From assembly GCA_947476855.1 (NCBI GenBank), contig CANJSR010000245.1, forward strand, positions 1-7,354: 7,354 bases of DNA, in the 5' to 3' direction. How positions within the stretch are numbered: position 1 is the first letter of the stretch; the number at the start of each line of letters is the position of its first letter. This stretch comes from Acetobacteraceae bacterium. Lineage in GTDB: Bacteria > Pseudomonadota > Alphaproteobacteria > Acetobacterales > Acetobacteraceae. This document shows positions 1 to 6,197 of this stretch, piece by piece. Both the position numbers and the translations under genes were made by a program. The notes below the pieces were generated by a model. That model saw only the letters and a list, made by a program, of their open reading frames with translations. It did no database searches and was not told the DNA's origin.

Positions 1-107
1 GTATTCAGAGCGGGGACGGTGCGCGCACCTGTCCCGTTGACAGGACAGACCCTAGCGGCGGATCGGCACCCCTGTCAACGATCTTTTTCCTATTTCATTA
101 GGAAATA
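1..107. promoter_or_regulatory. Intergenic stretch dense in inverted repeats
   Basis: No gene is visible here. It holds a 10-bp perfect inverted repeat, CGTTGACAGG (35-44) and CCTGTCAACG (71-80), spaced by 26 bases. The left arm also pairs locally: CCTGTC (28-33) with GACAGG (39-44) across 5 bases. A separate palindrome TTTCCTA-N6-TAGGAAA lies at 86-105. Both arms of the long repeat contain TTGACA, a perfect -35 hexamer, one on each strand. On the minus strand TTGACA (78 to 73) is followed 18 bases later by a weak -10 (TAGGGT, 54 to 49), so a promoter for a gene leaving the window on the left is possible. The role is inferred from the repeats alone. Confidence 0.4.
86..105. repeat. Palindrome TTTCCTA-N6-TAGGAAA, candidate operator
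   Basis: The 7-base arms are perfect with a 6-base spacer, ending 2 bases past the stop codon of the minus-strand gene at 108-569. It has no T-run after the stem on either strand in the direction needed, so it does not look like an intrinsic terminator. The left half recurs upstream of the S24 repressor gene (15 bases with 2 mismatches at 662-676), which makes a repressor-binding site more likely. The binding protein is not proven. Confidence 0.45.
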
Positions 108-569
108 TCACTCCACGATCCCCTTCATGCGCAACGGCCACTCCAACCGCTCCAGCGCTTCCCGCCACAGCCGCCAGTCCGTCCGTTCGGTGGCGAAGGC
201 GGGGTTGGGGGGAGCTTGTCGTTCGCCCCAGATACGGAGGATGCGGGCATGCGTGAGGTCGATCCGGCGCTGGCGATAGAGCGCATCGAGACAGCGGACG
301 ACGTCATCGGGTTCGCAGGGGCGGGAGACGCGGCCCTTGTTCGCGGTATACCGCGCGCCGTCCCGCCGAGCGGTGAGGGCGGCCATGGTCCAAAGCCAGG
401 CTTCCTCGGCATCGCGGAACGGTTGTGTTTCGGGCCCTCCCAGCGCCTGTGTCGCGATTTCAGAACCGGCCTTCACCCGCCGGCCTGCCTGGCCACCGGG
501 CGTGGCGGATGCGGGATGACCCGCCTTCGCCTGGGGATCATCGGCGATCTGGTAGGCGAGTTGCGGCAT
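108..569 (-). CDS. Conserved hypothetical protein, function unknown (153 aa)
   Basis: I recall similar proteins from Acetobacteraceae and relatives, but I know of no assigned function. I chose the start MPQLAYQIADD at 569 because GGAAGGGA lies a few bases upstream; a longer reading from 617 would add 16 residues without support. Residues 1-50 are rich in Ala, Gly, Pro and Gln and look disordered. Residues 52-153 look like a folded helical domain, with EEAWLWTMAAL (55-65), CEPDDVVRCLDALYRQRRIDL (85-105) and a Trp-rich end (DWRLWREALERLEWPLR, 131-147). No signal peptide or membrane segment is seen. It is transcribed away from the S24 regulator gene, with a shared 165-base upstream region. That it is a real gene is fairly certain, given its composition and good ribosome site; its role is open. 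Confidence 0.7.
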   Translation of the reverse strand: MPQLAYQIADDPQAKAGHPASATPGGQAGRRVKAGSEIATQALGGPETQPFRDAEEAWLWTMAALTARRDGARYTANKGRVSRPCEPDDVVRCLDALYRQRRIDLTHARILRIWGERQAPPNPAFATERTDWRLWREALERLEWPLRMKGIVE

Positions 570-598
570 GGTGGTTTCCCTTCCGGCCAACGGCCTGG

Positions 599-617
599 TT
601 GTGACGTTTGACCACAA
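599..617. repeat. Inverted repeat TTGTG-N9-CACAA in the divergent promoter region
   Basis: The 5-base perfect arms (599-603 and 613-617) lie 30-48 bases upstream of the minus-strand start at 569. They could be an operator for the hypothetical gene. Arms this short can arise by chance, so this is weak. Confidence 0.25.
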
Positions 618-662
618 AAATCAACCATAGATTGCATATCATGGCAAGCACGAAAGGGCGCT

Positions 663-696
663 TTTCCTATTCCAATTCTCCGCGAAACCTAGGAAA
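663..696. promoter_or_regulatory. Candidate operator of the S24 regulator: TTTCCTA-N20-TAGGAAA
   Basis: Perfect 7-base arms sit at 663-669 and 690-696, ending 38 bases before the chosen start codon of the S24 regulator. The arms are identical to those of the palindrome at 86-105 but spaced 20 instead of 6 bases apart. The stretch TTTTCCTATTCCAAT (662-676) matches 85-99 at 13 of 15 bases. Autoregulation is common in LexA/CI-type repressors, so a self-binding site is a reasonable inference. No convincing -35/-10 pair was found around it. Confidence 0.4.
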
Positions 697-701
697 CTGT
701 G

Positions 702-725
702 CCCATTCGGATTCTGGCCAATGGG
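702..725 (+). repeat. Inverted repeat CCCATT-N12-AATGGG over the ribosome site
   Basis: The 6-base perfect arms are at 702-707 and 720-725. The right arm overlaps the weak Shine-Dalgarno sequence (GGGA, 723-726) of the S24 regulator gene that starts at 735. A hairpin here would cover the ribosome site; alternatively it is a second operator. Either role is inferred. Confidence 0.25.
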
Positions 726-734
726 AACAGCTTC

Positions 735-1385
735 ATGAAGCATGAAGACATCTGGCGCGCGCTCGACACGCTGGCGGCGGAGCACGGGCTTTCCGCCTCG
801 GGCCTTGCCAAGCGCGCGGGGCTCGATCCGACCACGTTCAACCCATCCAAGCGGCGGATGCCGGACGGGCGGGCGCGCTGGCCGGGCACGGAAAGCGTGG
901 CCAAGGTGCTGGACGCGACGGGCGCGACGCTGGAGCAGTTCACCGCCCTGGTCTCCGGCGCCCGCGCGCTTGCGAGCAACACCACCTCCCGCGCGACGGT
1001 CCGGCGGATCCCTTTGATCGGGCTGGCGCAGGCCGGGGGAGACGGGTTCTTCGACGATGGCGGCTATCCGGTCGGTGGCGGCTGGGATGAGGTCAGCCTG
1101 CCCGAAATCGGCGACATGAATGCCTATGCCCTGGAAATCAGCGGCGATTCGATGGAGCCGGTATTCCGCGACGGGGACCAGGTCATCGTCTCTCCCAACG
1201 CGCCGATCCGCCGGGGGGACCGCGTCGTGGTCCGCACGACGGAGGGAGAGGTCATGGCCAAGGAGCTCGCCCGCCGGTCCGCCCGCCGGATCGAGCTCCT
1301 CAGCTTGAACCCGCAGCACCCCCATCGCGGCTTCGACCTGAGCGAGGTGGCCTGGGTCCACCGCATCCTCTGGGTCAGCCAATAG
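735..1385 (+). CDS. LexA/CI-type transcriptional regulator, HTH plus S24 peptidase (216 aa)
   Basis: This is a cytoplasmic DNA-binding repressor with a self-cleaving C-terminal domain, as in phage CI and LexA. The N-terminal helix-turn-helix lies at about residues 5-60 (GLSASGLAKRAGLDPTTF). The S24 domain runs from about 92 to 213. The catalytic serine is Ser139 in ISGDSMEP and the general-base lysine is Lys176 in GEVMAKEL, so autocleavage is possible. The likely cut site is Ala100-Gly101 in LAQAGGDG. I chose ATG at 735 (MKHEDIW) because the HTH begins just after it and GGGA precedes it; a start at 699 would add 12 unlikely residues. The alphaproteobacterial SOS LexA box (GTTC-N7-GTTC) was not noticed upstream, and the chromosomal setting suggests a domesticated or stress-responsive regulator, not SOS LexA itself. 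Its inducer and targets are unknown; the TTTCCTA/TAGGAAA repeats are candidate targets. Confidence 0.9.
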   Translation: MKHEDIWRALDTLAAEHGLSASGLAKRAGLDPTTFNPSKRRMPDGRARWPGTESVAKVLDATGATLEQFTALVSGARALASNTTSRATVRRIPLIGLAQAGGDGFFDDGGYPVGGGWDEVSLPEIGDMNAYALEISGDSMEPVFRDGDQVIVSPNAPIRRGDRVVVRTTEGEVMAKELARRSARRIELLSLNPQHPHRGFDLSEVAWVHRILWVSQ

Positions 1386-1423
1386 GACAAGGCGCCCCTG
1401 CCGGCGACTGGCATGCGCGCAGG

Positions 1424-1465
1424 ACCGGCGTGGCGGATGCGGGCAAACGCCGGTGGATTTTCTTT
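1424..1465 (+). terminator. Rho-independent terminator after the S24 regulator gene
   Basis: An 8-bp perfect GC-rich stem is formed by ACCGGCGT (1424-1431) and ACGCCGGT (1447-1454) with a 15-base loop. It is followed, after GGA, by TTTTCTTT (1458-1465). It lies 38 bases past the stop codon. The loop is larger than usual, but the stem and T-run fit well, and it would insulate the downstream DUF1194 gene. Confidence 0.6.
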
Positions 1466-1559
1466 GACGAAGGGCAGGTGGCGCGCGCCAAGATGACGTG
1501 CCCGCGGCAACGCATCCGGCGACCTATCGCGGGAACGGGCATTGCGGGAGACGGGGTCG

Positions 1560-2336
1560 ATGGCTCGGATCGCCTGGCTTTTGGTGTGCGCGCTGCTGTG
1601 GCTCCCCGCGGGACCGGCCCGCGCGATGGAAGACGTGGACGTGGCGCTGGTGCTGCTGTCCGACGTCTCGCGCAGCGTCAACGATCCCGAATACAAGCTG
1701 CAGAAGGAAGGCTATGTCGCCGCCTTCACCAGCCAGCCGGTGATCAACGCCATCCGCGGCGGGGCGCTGGGGGCCATCGCCGTCGCTTATGTGGAATTCG
1801 CCGGCGCGCATGAGGTGCAGACGGTCCTGGACTGGACCGTGATCCGCGATCGCGCCTCAGCCGAGGCCTTCGCCGCGCGCCTGGCCGGCGAACAGCGCCG
1901 CTTCTGGGGCCGCACCGCGATCGGGGAAGGCATCGCCCACGGGGTGCAGATGCTCGCCGAAAGCGGTGTCAACCCGACCCGGCGGGTGATCGATGTCTGC
2001 GCTGACGGCACCAGCAACTCCGGCCGCGAGGTGGGGCCGGCGCGGGATGAGGCGGTTGCACAGGGCATCATCATCAACGCGCTGGCCATCATCAACGAGA
2101 ACCCGTTCCCCTGGGCGCAGGCTCACGTCAATCCGCCCGGCGGCCTGATGCATTACTTCCGGGAGAACGTGGTGGGCGGCCCTGGCGCCTTCGTGCTGGA
2201 AGTGCGGGAGTTCGAGAAGTTCGGCGAAGCCATGACCCGCAAGCTGGTGATGGAGATCGCCGGACGGACCAACGCGGGGCCGCGCATGGCCTGGCTTGCC
2301 CCGATCCGGGGAATGGGTGGAAGCTTGCCCCGCTAA
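1560..2336 (+). CDS. DUF1194 secreted protein with a von Willebrand A-like fold (258 aa)
   Basis: Proteins of this family are exported and have no settled function. Residues 1-22 form a clear signal peptide (MARIAWLLVCALLWLPAG, cut after ARA). The mature part keeps a metal-ion-dependent adhesion site: Asp35-x-Ser37-x-Ser39 in LLSDVSRSV, Thr119 in WGRTAIGEG and Asp149 in VCADGTSNSG. This predicts a divalent metal-binding VWA domain over about residues 26-235, acting in the periplasm or outside the cell. ATG at 1560 is preceded by GGGAG 9 bases upstream; the TTG at 1542 would put charged residues before the signal and is less likely. The aldo/keto reductase gene follows after 34 bases, so the two may be cotranscribed, but no functional link is evident. 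Confidence 0.9.
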   Translation: MARIAWLLVCALLWLPAGPARAMEDVDVALVLLSDVSRSVNDPEYKLQKEGYVAAFTSQPVINAIRGGALGAIAVAYVEFAGAHEVQTVLDWTVIRDRASAEAFAARLAGEQRRFWGRTAIGEGIAHGVQMLAESGVNPTRRVIDVCADGTSNSGREVGPARDEAVAQGIIINALAIINENPFPWAQAHVNPPGGLMHYFRENVVGGPGAFVLEVREFEKFGEAMTRKLVMEIAGRTNAGPRMAWLAPIRGMGGSLPR

Positions 2337-2370
2337 CGCTCCAACCCGTCGCCCCCAGGGACATTCCGCC

Positions 2371-3312
2371 ATGCAACTCCGCAACCTCGGCCAATCCGGC
2401 CTGCGCGTGTCGACCATCGGCCTCGGCTGCAACAATTTCGGCGGCCGCATCGGGCTGGAGGCGACCCGCGCGGTCATCCACAAGGCGCTCGACCTGGGGA
2501 TCACCCTGTTCGACACCGCCGACACCTACGGGGAGCGTGGCGGGTCGGAGACCCTGATGGGCCAGATCCTGGGCGATGACCGCAAGCGGATCGTGCTCGC
2601 GACGAAATTCGCCATGCCGATGGACGACGTGGGCGTGAAGGTCGGCGGGTCGCGCCGCTATATCATGCAGGCGGTGGAAGACAGCCTGCGCCGGCTGCGG
2701 ACCGACTGGATCGACCTGTACCAGATGCATCAGACCGACCCGCGCACCCCGATCGAGGAGACGCTCCGCGCGCTCGACGACCTGGTACGGCAGGGGAAGG
2801 TGCGCTATATCGGCTGCTCCAACTTCGCCGCCTGGCAGGTGGTGGAGGCCGCCTGGACGGCGCGGAGCAACGGGCTGAATCCCTTCGTGTCGCACCAGGA
2901 CGAATACTCCCTGGTGTTCCGCAAGCCGGAAGCTGAACTGATGCCGGCGAGCCGTAAGTACGGGCTGGGGATGCTGCCCTATTTCCCCCTGGCGAGCGGG
3001 CTGCTGACCGGAAAATACCGCCGCAACGCCGCCATGCCGGCCGATGCCCGGCTGACCAAGACCGCCCGCCTCGCGGACCGGTATTTGACCGAGCGGAACT
3101 GGCAGATCGCCGAGGAACTGGGCGACTTCGTGGAGGCACGCGGGCGGACGATGTTGGAACTCGCGTTTTCCTGGCTGCTGGCGCAGGCGCCGGTGACCAG
3201 CGTGATCGCCGGCGCGACCCTGCCCGAGCAGTTGGGGCAGAACGTGAAGGCAGGCGCCTGGGCCCTCGACGCGGAGGACCTGGCAGAGATCGACCGGATC
3301 ACCGCCGGCTAG
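2371..3312 (+). CDS. Aldo/keto reductase, NADPH-dependent oxidoreductase (313 aa)
   Basis: A cytoplasmic TIM-barrel reductase that would interconvert carbonyls and alcohols using NADP(H). The catalytic tetrad is complete: Asp48 and Tyr53 in FDTADTYG, Lys79 in LATKF, His120 in YQMHQTD. Later family marks are IGCSNF (147-152), PYFPLASGLLTGKY (203-216) and the cofactor-binding end VIAGATLPEQLGQNV (278-292). The length is normal for a full-length member. ATG at 2371 follows CAGGGA at 2356-2361 and begins the typical LRNLGQSGLRVS strand. It is probably cotranscribed with the upstream DUF1194 gene. Its 3' end overlaps the convergent hydrolase gene by 14 bases. The sequence does not reveal the substrate; a broad-specificity aldehyde or keto reductase is the safe call. 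Confidence 0.93.
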   Translation: MQLRNLGQSGLRVSTIGLGCNNFGGRIGLEATRAVIHKALDLGITLFDTADTYGERGGSETLMGQILGDDRKRIVLATKFAMPMDDVGVKVGGSRRYIMQAVEDSLRRLRTDWIDLYQMHQTDPRTPIEETLRALDDLVRQGKVRYIGCSNFAAWQVVEAAWTARSNGLNPFVSHQDEYSLVFRKPEAELMPASRKYGLGMLPYFPLASGLLTGKYRRNAAMPADARLTKTARLADRYLTERNWQIAEELGDFVEARGRTMLELAFSWLLAQAPVTSVIAGATLPEQLGQNVKAGAWALDAEDLAEIDRITAG

Positions 3313-4285
3313 GGGAGTCCTCCATCCAGTCCTGGGCGGCCTGGTCGGCGCGGGACGGCAGTGCAGCCCCCGGCCCGCCGATCCAGGCCACAATGTCACT
3401 AATCGGCAGCGCTCGGCCCAGGTCGCGCAGCAGCAGGTGATAGCCGTCGGCGTAGAACGCCCGGCGTGGATCGGCCGGCAGCGCGCGCCACAGCGCCGTG
3501 GTCGCGCGGTCGGGGATCAGTTCGTCCTTGCCGCCATAGAGGACCAGCGCCGGCTCCTGGAACGCGGGCGCCGCGGCTAGAGCGGCATCCATCAGGTCGA
3601 CCAGCCCCCGCACCGCGTCCACCCGCGTGCCGCGGATGGTCAGGGGGTTCGTCGACAGGCGGCGCAAGGCCTCCCGGTTGTCGCTGGCGATCACCCGCAC
3701 CACCCCGTCGGGGCGCAGGATCATCCCCGGCACCGTGTTGGACGCGACCCAGAGGATTGCCCGCATGAAGGGGTTCATCCTCGCTCGCCCCCACACCGCC
3801 GGGGCGAGCAGGACATAGCCATCAGCCTCGGGCGCGTTCGGGCCGGTGGCAGCCACCATCAGGACCGCGGCCCCCATGCTCTCTCCCATCAGGATCAGTC
3901 GCGCGCCCGGATAGCGGGCGCGCAGCGTGGCGGCCATGACGGTGGCGTCGGCGACCAGCCCCTCGGTCGTCGGCCAATAGCCGCGCGAGCCGGTGGCGCC
4001 GAAGCCGCGCTGGTCGGGGGCGAAGACCGCGATCCCCTGTTCGGCCAGCACCGGACCCGGCAATTCCCAGCCATCACGGCTGTCATTCATCCCATGCAGC
4101 GCCAGCACGACGGCGTTCGGCGGGCCCTCGGGCAACCAGGCGCGGTAGGGGAGTTCGGCGCCATCCGGCATCACGAAGGCCTCGACCGTGAGCGCGGGCG
4201 GGGCGATGGCGGGGCCTGGCGGCTCCAGCCGGGACACACAGCCAGGCAGCAGAAACAGCACGATCAGCAGCAGGCGGTTCGGCAT
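3299..4285 (-). CDS. Lipoprotein alpha/beta hydrolase, lysophospholipase/monoglyceride lipase type (328 aa)
   Basis: A serine hydrolase probably anchored in the envelope by a lipid. The N-terminus MPNRLLLIVLFLLPGC has a hydrophobic stretch ending in a lipobox-like LPGC, with Cys16 as the lipidated residue. The catalytic nucleophile is Ser136 in GESMG, the acid probably Asp254 in GGKDELIPD, and the base His283 in DGYHLLL. HGMND (64-68) would form the oxyanion hole, and DQRGFGATG (91-99) is typical of monoglyceride lipase and lysophospholipase relatives (Hydrolase_4 group). I chose the start at 4285 because it places the signal at the very N-terminus; starts at 4330 or 4360 would put up to 25 polar residues in front. 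No strong ribosome site precedes it. It is divergent from metX and its end overlaps the aldo/keto reductase gene. The substrate is not known. Confidence 0.85.
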   Translation of the reverse strand: MPNRLLLIVLFLLPGCVSRLEPPGPAIAPPALTVEAFVMPDGAELPYRAWLPEGPPNAVVLALHGMNDSRDGWELPGPVLAEQGIAVFAPDQRGFGATGSRGYWPTTEGLVADATVMAATLRARYPGARLILMGESMGAAVLMVAATGPNAPEADGYVLLAPAVWGRARMNPFMRAILWVASNTVPGMILRPDGVVRVIASDNREALRRLSTNPLTIRGTRVDAVRGLVDLMDAALAAAPAFQEPALVLYGGKDELIPDRATTALWRALPADPRRAFYADGYHLLLRDLGRALPISDIVAWIGGPGAALPSRADQAAQDWMEDSPSRR

Positions 4286-4405
4286 GGGGCGGTCGGCATC
4301 CGGTCCGGAAGGGTGCGCCGAACATAGCATGGGCGGGAGCGGATGGGTGGCTGTCCGCACGCGACTCTTGCGGGCGGGGCCGGCGCGGATTACCTAGCCG
4401 GTGAT

Positions 4406-5563
4406 ATGGAACAAGTTTTGGCTCCGGCCAGCGTCGAGCATACGCATGTCGCGTTCGATGACGGCCTCGTTCTGGAATGCGGGCAGACCCTGCCGCGGCT
4501 GGTGGTGGCCTATCGCACCTATGGCGCGCTGAACGCGGACCGCTCCAACGCGGTCCTGATCTGCCATGCCCTGACGGGTGACCAGTATGTCGCCGAGAAG
4601 CACCCGATCACCGGGCGGGGCGGGTGGTGGGATTCGCTGGTGGGTCCAGGTCTGCCGATCGACACCGACCGGTACTTCGTGATCTGCGTGAACGTCCTGG
4701 GCGGCTGCATGGGCAGCACGGGGCCGCGCACGCCCAAGGATGACGGATCCGGAGAATTGTGGGGCACCGATTTCCCCCCGGTGACGATCCGCGACATGGT
4801 ACAGGCGCAGAAGCGGCTGGTCGACCATTTGGGGATCAAGCGGCTGTTCGCTGTGATCGGCGGCTCGATGGGCGGGATGCAGGTGCTGCAATGGGCGGCA
4901 CTGTATCCAGACATGGTCTTTGCCGCCTTGCCGATCGCGACGGGCGCGCACCACACCGCGCAGAACATCGCCTTTCATGAGGTCGGGCGGCAGGCGATCC
5001 ACGCCGATCCCGACTGGCACAAAGGCCGGTATTGGGAGGTCGGCACGGTGCCGACCCGTGGCCTCGCCGTCGCGCGCATGGTCGCGCACATCACCTACCT
5101 GTCCGAGGAAGCGCTGACCCGAAAGTTCGGCCGGCGCCTGCAGAACGCGACGCGCACGGGCGCCGACCCGGCGGCCCTGTTCGGCGACATCTTCGAGGTG
5201 GAGAGCTACCTGCGCTACCAGGGCAGCACCTTCGTGCAGCGGTTCGACGCGAACTCCTACCTGACGATCACGCGGGCGATGGACTATTTCGACCTGGCGT
5301 TCGATTGCGGCGGGGACCTGAGCAACGCGTTCCGGGGGTCAACCACGCGGTTCCTGCTGGCGTCGTTCACGTCGGATTGGCTGTTCCCGACGGCCGAGAG
5401 TCGGAATATCGCCCGTGCGCTGAACCGGGCGGGGGCAAACGTGTCTTTCGTGGAGTTCCCGACCGACAAGGGACACGACGCGTTCCTGCTGGATGAGCCT
5501 GTGTTCCATCGCACGATCGCGGGGTTCCTGCGCGGGTGCGAGGTGCATGCGGGGATGCGGTAG
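4406..5563 (+). CDS. Homoserine O-acetyltransferase MetX (385 aa)
   Basis: It transfers an acyl group (classically acetyl from acetyl-CoA; some MetX enzymes use succinyl-CoA) to homoserine, the committed step of methionine synthesis, in the cytoplasm. The alpha/beta-hydrolase fold is full length. The nucleophile is Ser154 in IGGSMGGMQ, the acid Asp324 in FTSDWLFP and the base His357 in KGHDAFL. The MetX hallmarks [10 protein letters not shown] (51-60), [11 protein letters not shown] (72-82) and [12 protein letters not shown] (96-107) are all present. ATG at 4406 ([10 protein letters not shown]) is chosen; a start at 4343 would add 21 unconvincing residues and overlap the divergent gene. The ribosome site is weak. 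I saw no SAM-II-type riboswitch upstream. In many proteobacteria metW follows directly; here it does not. Confidence 0.96.
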   Translation: MEQVLAPASVEHTHVAFDDGLVLECGQTLPRLVVAYRTYGALNADRSNAVLICHALTGDQYVAEKHPITGRGGWWDSLVGPGLPIDTDRYFVICVNVLGGCMGSTGPRTPKDDGSGELWGTDFPPVTIRDMVQAQKRLVDHLGIKRLFAVIGGSMGGMQVLQWAALYPDMVFAALPIATGAHHTAQNIAFHEVGRQAIHADPDWHKGRYWEVGTVPTRGLAVARMVAHITYLSEEALTRKFGRRLQNATRTGADPAALFGDIFEVESYLRYQGSTFVQRFDANSYLTITRAMDYFDLAFDCGGDLSNAFRGSTTRFLLASFTSDWLFPTAESRNIARALNRAGANVSFVEFPTDKGHDAFLLDEPVFHRTIAGFLRGCEVHAGMR

Positions 5564-5709
5564 GAGTCAGGGTGGTCCGCCTGCCCTTGATGTAGCTGTC
5601 GAGCATTCCCCCGACGGATGTGTCCGAAATACTCACCCGGTTCGGGTTCCGCAGGCCCCCTCGACGCACTACGATCGGTCGGTTTTCCTCGCCGTCGGAA
5701 CGTCTTCTG

Positions 5710-5738
5710 TTGACATAACGCTCGATGGCGGGCGTGAT
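5710..5738 (+). promoter_or_regulatory. Possible promoter of the effector-immunity-like pair
   Basis: A perfect -35 hexamer TTGACA (5710-5715) is followed after 17 bases by CGTGAT (5733-5738), which matches the -10 consensus at only 3 of 6 positions. It lies 22 bases before the start codon at 5760, so the leader would be short. The -35 and spacing are good, the -10 is poor. Confidence 0.3.
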
Positions 5739-5746
5739 GACGTTAC

Positions 5747-5753
5747 AGGAGGG
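5747..5753 (+). promoter_or_regulatory. Strong Shine-Dalgarno AGGAGGG that fixes the start at 5760
   Basis: AGGAGGG ends 6 bases before ATG 5760. It is the strongest ribosome site in the window and decides the start of the BPSL0067-family gene against the 89-codon upstream extension of the same frame. An out-of-frame ATG at 5756-5758 lies too close to it. Confidence 0.8.
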
Positions 5754-5759
5754 TTATGT

Positions 5760-6197
5760 ATGCCATATGTAGCGGTAGGTTACCTGACCAATCTCAAGGC
5801 GCTCCTCGGCAAATGGGTCTGTACGCGAACATCGCGCGGCACCCCCCATGACCAGGTTCCCCCTGCCAACACGCATGGCAGCCCAGGTTTTTGCGGCCAG
5901 TGTGTGTCCTACGTCACGACTGTGTGCACGACGATTCCCGTTGGTACCGCCCTCTGGAAAAAGGGCGCGTTGGTGAAGGGAAATAGTACCATTGCGGCCG
6001 GCACCGCCATTGCCACGTTTGACAGCAATGGTCGGTACTCAGGTCACGCGGCAATCTATGAAAGCCAGACCCCCGTCGGCCTCAATGTCGTTGACCAATG
6101 GGTGACACCACCTGCTCGGCCGATCAACCAGAGGATGCTCAAATTCGGAGCACATGGAAACGCAAACAATGGGAATAATTTCTACATCATTGATTAG
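5760..6197 (+). CDS. BPSL0067 family protein, probable papain-fold amidase-like effector (145 aa)
   Basis: The sequence matches my memory of the BPSL0067 family, small cysteine-hydrolase-like proteins related to peptidoglycan amidase effectors of type VI secretion. It starts MPYVAVGYL. The proposed nucleophile is Cys48 in CGQCVSYV, the proposed base His96 in YSGHAAIY, followed by VVDQW (110-114) and the typical end NNFYIID. GTAIATFDSNGRY (81-93) is another family mark. There is no signal peptide, which fits a protein carried by a secretion machine. Compared with the members I remember, residues 21-45 before the catalytic Cys look like an insertion with two extra cysteines (Cys21, Cys45; also Cys56). 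The secreted protein gene downstream overlaps it by 44 bases, an arrangement typical of effector and immunity genes. G+C is well below that of metX, suggesting transfer. Toxicity and secretion are inferred; no secretion genes are in view. Confidence 0.75.
   Translation: MPYVAVGYLTNLKALLGKWVCTRTSRGTPHDQVPPANTHGSPGFCGQCVSYVTTVCTTIPVGTALWKKGALVKGNSTIAAGTAIATFDSNGRYSGHAAIYESQTPVGLNVVDQWVTPPARPINQRMLKFGAHGNANNGNNFYIID

Larger units (their letters stand above)
5564..5759 (+). other. Intergenic region after metX, no gene recognised
   Basis: These 196 bases mark the change from core to lower-GC accessory DNA. I see no metW start, tRNA or insertion-sequence end. A small hairpin ACCCG-GTT-CGGGT lies at 5635-5647 without a following T-run. 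Short reading frames on both strands resemble nothing I know. The 3' end of this stretch holds the probable promoter and ribosome site of the BPSL0067-family gene. Confidence 0.5.

Noticed and set aside
637..642. TATCAT as a -10 box for the S24 regulator
   Set aside because: No -35 hexamer lies 16-18 bases upstream; TTGACC at 608-613 is 23 bases away.
639..1382. Long minus-strand frame opposite the S24 regulator
   Set aside because: It is antisense to a gene with clear HTH and catalytic motifs and has the composition expected of a high-GC shadow frame.
1464..1494. Promoter for the DUF1194 gene (TTGACG at 1464-1469)
   Set aside because: The -35 is good, but no -10 hexamer better than 3 of 6 lies at a normal distance.
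2128..3399. 423-codon minus-strand frame opposite the aldo/keto reductase
   Set aside because: The plus-strand gene has a complete catalytic tetrad; the antisense frame shows no motif and is His/Gln/Arg-rich as expected of a shadow.
4286..4405. SAM-II-type riboswitch upstream of metX
   Set aside because: This riboswitch is common before alphaproteobacterial metX or metA, but the region is GC-rich and lacks the A-rich pseudoknot core and conserved motifs I know.
5570..5592. Possible metX terminator (TCAGGG paired with CCCTTGA)
   Set aside because: The stem needs a bulge and is not followed by a T-run.
5631..5660. tRNA-like T-arm (GGTTCGGGTTCC)
   Set aside because: Only a local 5-bp hairpin exists; no acceptor stem, anticodon arm or D-arm can be drawn around it.
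5367..5669. Minus-strand reading frame with NRVSISDTSVGGMLDSYIKGRR
   Set aside because: Considered as a remnant of a recombinase or transposase, but I recognise no motif, and most of it is antisense to metX.
5493..5759. 89-codon upstream extension of the BPSL0067-family frame
   Set aside because: It overlaps metX, has low-complexity composition, and the strong AGGAGGG at 5747-5753 points to ATG 5760.
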